The notes under the pieces were generated by a model that worked only from the letters and a program-made list of their open reading frames with translations, was not told where the DNA came from and ran no database searches. 64,000 nucleotides of DNA from Methylothermaceae bacteria B42 (GTDB lineage Bacteria; Pseudomonadota; Gammaproteobacteria; Methylococcales; Methylothermaceae): contig LSNW01000032.1 of the NCBI GenBank assembly GCA_001566965.1, positions 186,001 to 250,000 on the forward strand. Reading direction: 5' to 3'. Shown piece after piece: positions 62,154 to 64,000 of this stretch (the stretch's first letter is position 1; every line of letters begins with the position of its first letter). A program made the position numbers and the translations under genes.

Positions 62154-62798
62154 ATGTTGGAATGTTGCGGCCATGCCAATGCGGCGAGTGGATTATTTTC
62201 CCGTCTTGCCCGTTATTATCGCCTGCGTTACCAAATTTTTGGCTTGGAGAAAACCCAACGCCAGTTAGTGGCGGGATTGGACAAAGTGAGATACCAAGGC
62301 GCCAGCTTGTTGGAAATCGGCTGCGGGGTGGGGTATTTGCATCAATGGCTATTGCGGCATGGCGCCAGCAAGGCAACAGGCGTGGACTTGTCTGCCAGTA
62401 TGTTGGCCGAGGCGGAGAAATTGGCCAGCCAGCAGGGCTTGGCAGACCGCGTGCGTTACCTCCAGGGGGACTTTCTAGCGATATCCAAGGATTTGGAATC
62501 GGCCGATATCACGCTCCTCGACAAAGTCATTTGCTGTTATCCCGATGCCAAGTCGTTGTTGGCATGCGCTGTGTCCCATACCAACAGAGCCATTGCCCTG
62601 ACCTATCCCCGGGATATCTGGCTGACCCGCCTCAGCATCAAGTTACTGAATAGTTTTTTAGCCTGGCGCGGCAGTGAATTTCGCACCTTTGTCCATGATC
62701 CCCAAAAGATCGAACAATGGATCAACGCCCAGGGTTTTCGAAAGTGTTATCAGAACCAGACATGGACTTGGCTGACTCACGTGTATGAGCGTGAGTAG
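62154..62798 (+). CDS. Class I SAM-dependent methyltransferase
   Basis: The protein has 214 residues. Motif I is LLEIGCGVGYLHQWLLRHG at about residue 53, the acidic end of strand 2 is ATGVDLSASMLAEAEKL, and motif II lies near ADITLLDKVICCY. The last strands (RNQTWTWLTHVYERE) close the Rossmann fold. It resembles the Mg-protoporphyrin/small-molecule methyltransferase branch, but the substrate is unknown. A cysteine- and histidine-containing N terminus (MLECCGHANAASG) precedes the fold. GGAGGA stands three to four bases before the ATG, strong but close. Confidence 0.85.
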   Translation: MLECCGHANAASGLFSRLARYYRLRYQIFGLEKTQRQLVAGLDKVRYQGASLLEIGCGVGYLHQWLLRHGASKATGVDLSASMLAEAEKLASQQGLADRVRYLQGDFLAISKDLESADITLLDKVICCYPDAKSLLACAVSHTNRAIALTYPRDIWLTRLSIKLLNSFLAWRGSEFRTFVHDPQKIEQWINAQGFRKCYQNQTWTWLTHVYERE

Positions 62799-62825
62799 AT
62801 AAAAGAATTTTAATAAGGAGTCAAA

Positions 62826-62897
62826 ATGGGTTTACAACATGGCGGTTTATTCTTTAACATGCATATTATCTACTACATAAGCGAGCCGCTATTGTGA
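62826..62897 (+). CDS. Predicted 23-residue peptide, translationally coupled
   Basis: ATG 62826 is preceded by AAGGAG at about six bases and reads MGLQHGGLFFNMHIIYYISE plus PLL before TGA at 62895. The TGA overlaps the GTG start of the next gene (GTGA). The peptide is hydrophobic and aromatic with three His and could insert in the membrane. The good ribosome-binding site and 4-base overlap argue for translation. I do not recognise it. Confidence 0.5.
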   Translation: MGLQHGGLFFNMHIIYYISEPLL

Positions 62898-63199
62898 TTG
62901 AACCCGTTGCCCTGGGGAATTTCTTTTTGTTTTTCTTTGATGCTGCTTTGGTCATTTTGGCGGCGTTTTGTTATGCGGCGTTCTATGCCTTGGGGCGGTT
63001 GCAAGGGAAAAAGGCTTTTTTGGTTATCGCCGCTGTCAGTTATGGGATACTGGCCATCGCTACCGCGGGATTGGCGGTGTTAGGCAATCTGAACGGGACG
63101 TGGCGGATTTTGGCGGTTCTGTTATTGGTAGGGTATGGGTTGGCGCCACTGTTGATTTGGCGATTGTGCGTGGCTACCCATGAAAGTGAAGCTGACTAA
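62894..63199 (+). CDS. Small three-helix membrane protein of the nor locus
   Basis: The protein has 101 residues. Three membrane helices are evident: residues 8-33, 40-62 and 70-93, separated by short loops (RLQGKK; NLNGTW). The start is GTG 62894, overlapping the upstream peptide stop; no other ribosome-binding site is present, so translation probably depends on that peptide. It lies 157 bp before norC in the same direction. Small membrane proteins occur near nor genes in other bacteria, but I cannot assign this one to NorE, NorF or any named family. Confidence 0.65.
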   Translation: MIEPVALGNFFLFFFDAALVILAAFCYAAFYALGRLQGKKAFLVIAAVSYGILAIATAGLAVLGNLNGTWRILAVLLLVGYGLAPLLIWRLCVATHESEAD

Positions 63200-63216
63200 G
63201 AGGCTGTCTCAATATA

Positions 63217-63317
63217 GGGATCGGGATTGGCTTTTGGGAAACGCCGTTAACTCATCCCTGAGGGCTTGATGGTGGCCATCCAGGCCGCCAACATTCCCAA
63301 AAGCCAATCCCGATCCC
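63217..63317. repeat. Hairpin repeat element, copy D
   Basis: The arms are 63217-63240 and 63294-63317, a perfect 24-bp inverted repeat (GGGATCGGGATTGGCTTTTG...). The loop of 53 bases has CGCCGTTAACTCATCCCTGAG, shortened here to its core CGCCGTTAACTCATCC, and GGTGGCCATCCAGGCCGCC. It lies between the small membrane protein and norC and could act as a strong RNA hairpin in any shared transcript. Confidence 0.82.
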
Positions 63318-63355
63318 CGCCATGATCTATCGAAATACATTCTAAAGGGGAGTGA

Positions 63356-63946
63356 ATGATGGAAAACATACCATTTTGGGCATCAACCAATTTTTGGAAA
63401 AAAACGGCTATTTGGGTGACGGCGGGATCTTTCGTCGTCCTGATTTTTTTGACCTTTGACACCATGCGTCAAACCATGGCGGGTACGGTCCGGGTGCCAG
63501 ATTATACCGTTATCAACAAGCACATCGATTATCAATACGATGAGAAACAAAGGCGTTCGGTGCCGGTCATTGCCGGGGAGGCGCCGCTGTTTGGCAAGAT
63601 CATGGATGCGAGCGAGGCGGAAAAATGGGTTACGTTGGGGAAAAAGACCATCCAGGCAAAGAACTGTATGAATTGTCATACCTTGCTGGGCAACGGCGCT
63701 TATTATGCCCCGGATTTGACCAAGGCCTGGCTGGATCCCGCCTGGGGGCCGGAAGCGGTGCGTCCCCAATTGATGAAAATGTTTCTCATGGATCCGGAGG
63801 GCAATGCCAGGACTTACGGCACCGGACGCAAAATGCCCAATCTGGGCATCACCGAAGAAGAAGCCAAGGGCATTATCGCTTTTCTTAAATGGATGTCATC
63901 CATCAATACCAATGGATTTCCATATAACTTCAAGACTGGGGGGTGA
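63356..63946 (+). CDS. norC: Nitric oxide reductase subunit C (cytochrome c)
   Basis: The protein has 196 residues. One N-terminal membrane anchor (about residues 17-34) is followed by a periplasmic cytochrome c domain with Cys104, Cys107 and His108 in NCMNCH and the axial Met160 in GRKMPNLGI. NorC passes electrons from periplasmic donors to NorB, which reduces nitric oxide to nitrous oxide. GGGGAG precedes ATG 63356 by five bases; ATG 63359 is an alternative. The next open frame begins five bases after its stop and fits norB. Confidence 0.93.
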   Translation: MMENIPFWASTNFWKKTAIWVTAGSFVVLIFLTFDTMRQTMAGTVRVPDYTVINKHIDYQYDEKQRRSVPVIAGEAPLFGKIMDASEAEKWVTLGKKTIQAKNCMNCHTLLGNGAYYAPDLTKAWLDPAWGPEAVRPQLMKMFLMDPEGNARTYGTGRKMPNLGITEEEAKGIIAFLKWMSSINTNGFPYNFKTGG

Positions 63947-63951
63947 AGGCT

Positions 63952-64000
63952 ATGGTCAGAGCATTTGACAGTAATTATTTAAATGGCGGCCAAAAGCTGG
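63952..64000 (+). CDS. norB: Start of nitric oxide reductase subunit B (cut by window edge)
   Basis: An ATG five bases after the norC stop opens a frame to the window end (MVRAFDSNYLNGGQKL). GAAGG lies two bases before it. The identity is inferred mainly from position after norC; only 16 residues are visible, consistent with the hydrophilic N terminus before the first NorB membrane helix. Confidence 0.6.
   Translation, partial: MVRAFDSNYLNGGQKL

Overview
The window looks like the chromosome of a gammaproteobacterial methylotroph, most likely a methanotroph of the order Methylococcales. The basis is a complete fhcBADC operon (14.4-19.1 kb, the formyl-handling arm of tetrahydromethanopterin-linked formaldehyde oxidation), an exported methanethiol oxidase (mtoX), serine hydroxymethyltransferase, a PEP-CTERM protein, and gammaproteobacterial housekeeping order (glyA-nrdR-rib-nusB-thiL-pgpA; tRNA-fMet-rimP-nusA-infB-rbfA-truB-rpsO-pnp). 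Genus cannot be read from the sequence. No rRNA, CRISPR array, prophage or intact transposase was seen.

Layout. 0-4.2 kb: rmuC (cut by the left edge), pyk, a LOG-family gene and a DUF523/DUF1722 gene whose upstream region is a small inverted-repeat element. 4.2-9.8 kb: signalling, with an exported propeller-like protein, a PAS/HisKA_2 kinase divergent from an ANTAR antiterminator, and a globin-coupled GGDEF-EAL protein. 10.1-12.4 kb: tetR-DUF4242-mtoX, with an apparently leaderless tetR promoter carrying a palindromic operator. 12.6-19.1 kb: gltX, a MITE with perfect ends, then fhcBADC. 19.1-33.5 kb: a surface polysaccharide region with five GT4 glycosyltransferases, one GT9 heptosyltransferase-like gene, a sulfotransferase, several exported or anchored proteins of unknown function and an AT-rich capK-flippase-propeller operon. 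33.5-37.6 kb: tRNA-Gly(CCC), an FmdB-type zinc ribbon, an RNA ligase (Pab1020 type) with its PIN-like partner gene, a YkgJ-type gene and ettA. 37.9-39.0 kb: a PEP-CTERM gene behind a sigma-54-like site, followed by a MITE with an 8-bp target duplication. 39.1-46.1 kb: folate/C1, riboflavin, thiamin and phospholipid genes. 46.1-54.7 kb: the translation/RNA operon. 54.7-61.9 kb: isoaspartyl peptidase, a 7TMR-DISM diguanylate cyclase and a MacAB-like exporter. 62.1-64.0 kb: a methyltransferase, a tiny ORF, a small membrane protein and norCB (norB cut by the right edge).

How it fits together. C1 metabolism is represented by the Fhc complex, SHMT and MtoX, whose known products (formaldehyde, sulfide, peroxide) would feed or stress the same pathway. 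Two c-di-GMP enzymes, the sulfated or glycosylated surface locus and exosortase-type sorting signals suggest a regulated surface-polymer or biofilm lifestyle.

The most interesting non-textbook items are: the RNA ligase/PIN pair encoded tail to tail with overlapping 3' ends; four long hairpin elements sharing a common core, one of which has its core inverted between the arms; three further MITE-like insertions next to genes; the leaderless operator-promoter of the mtoX-linked regulator; and a 23-codon ORF coupled to the gene before norC.
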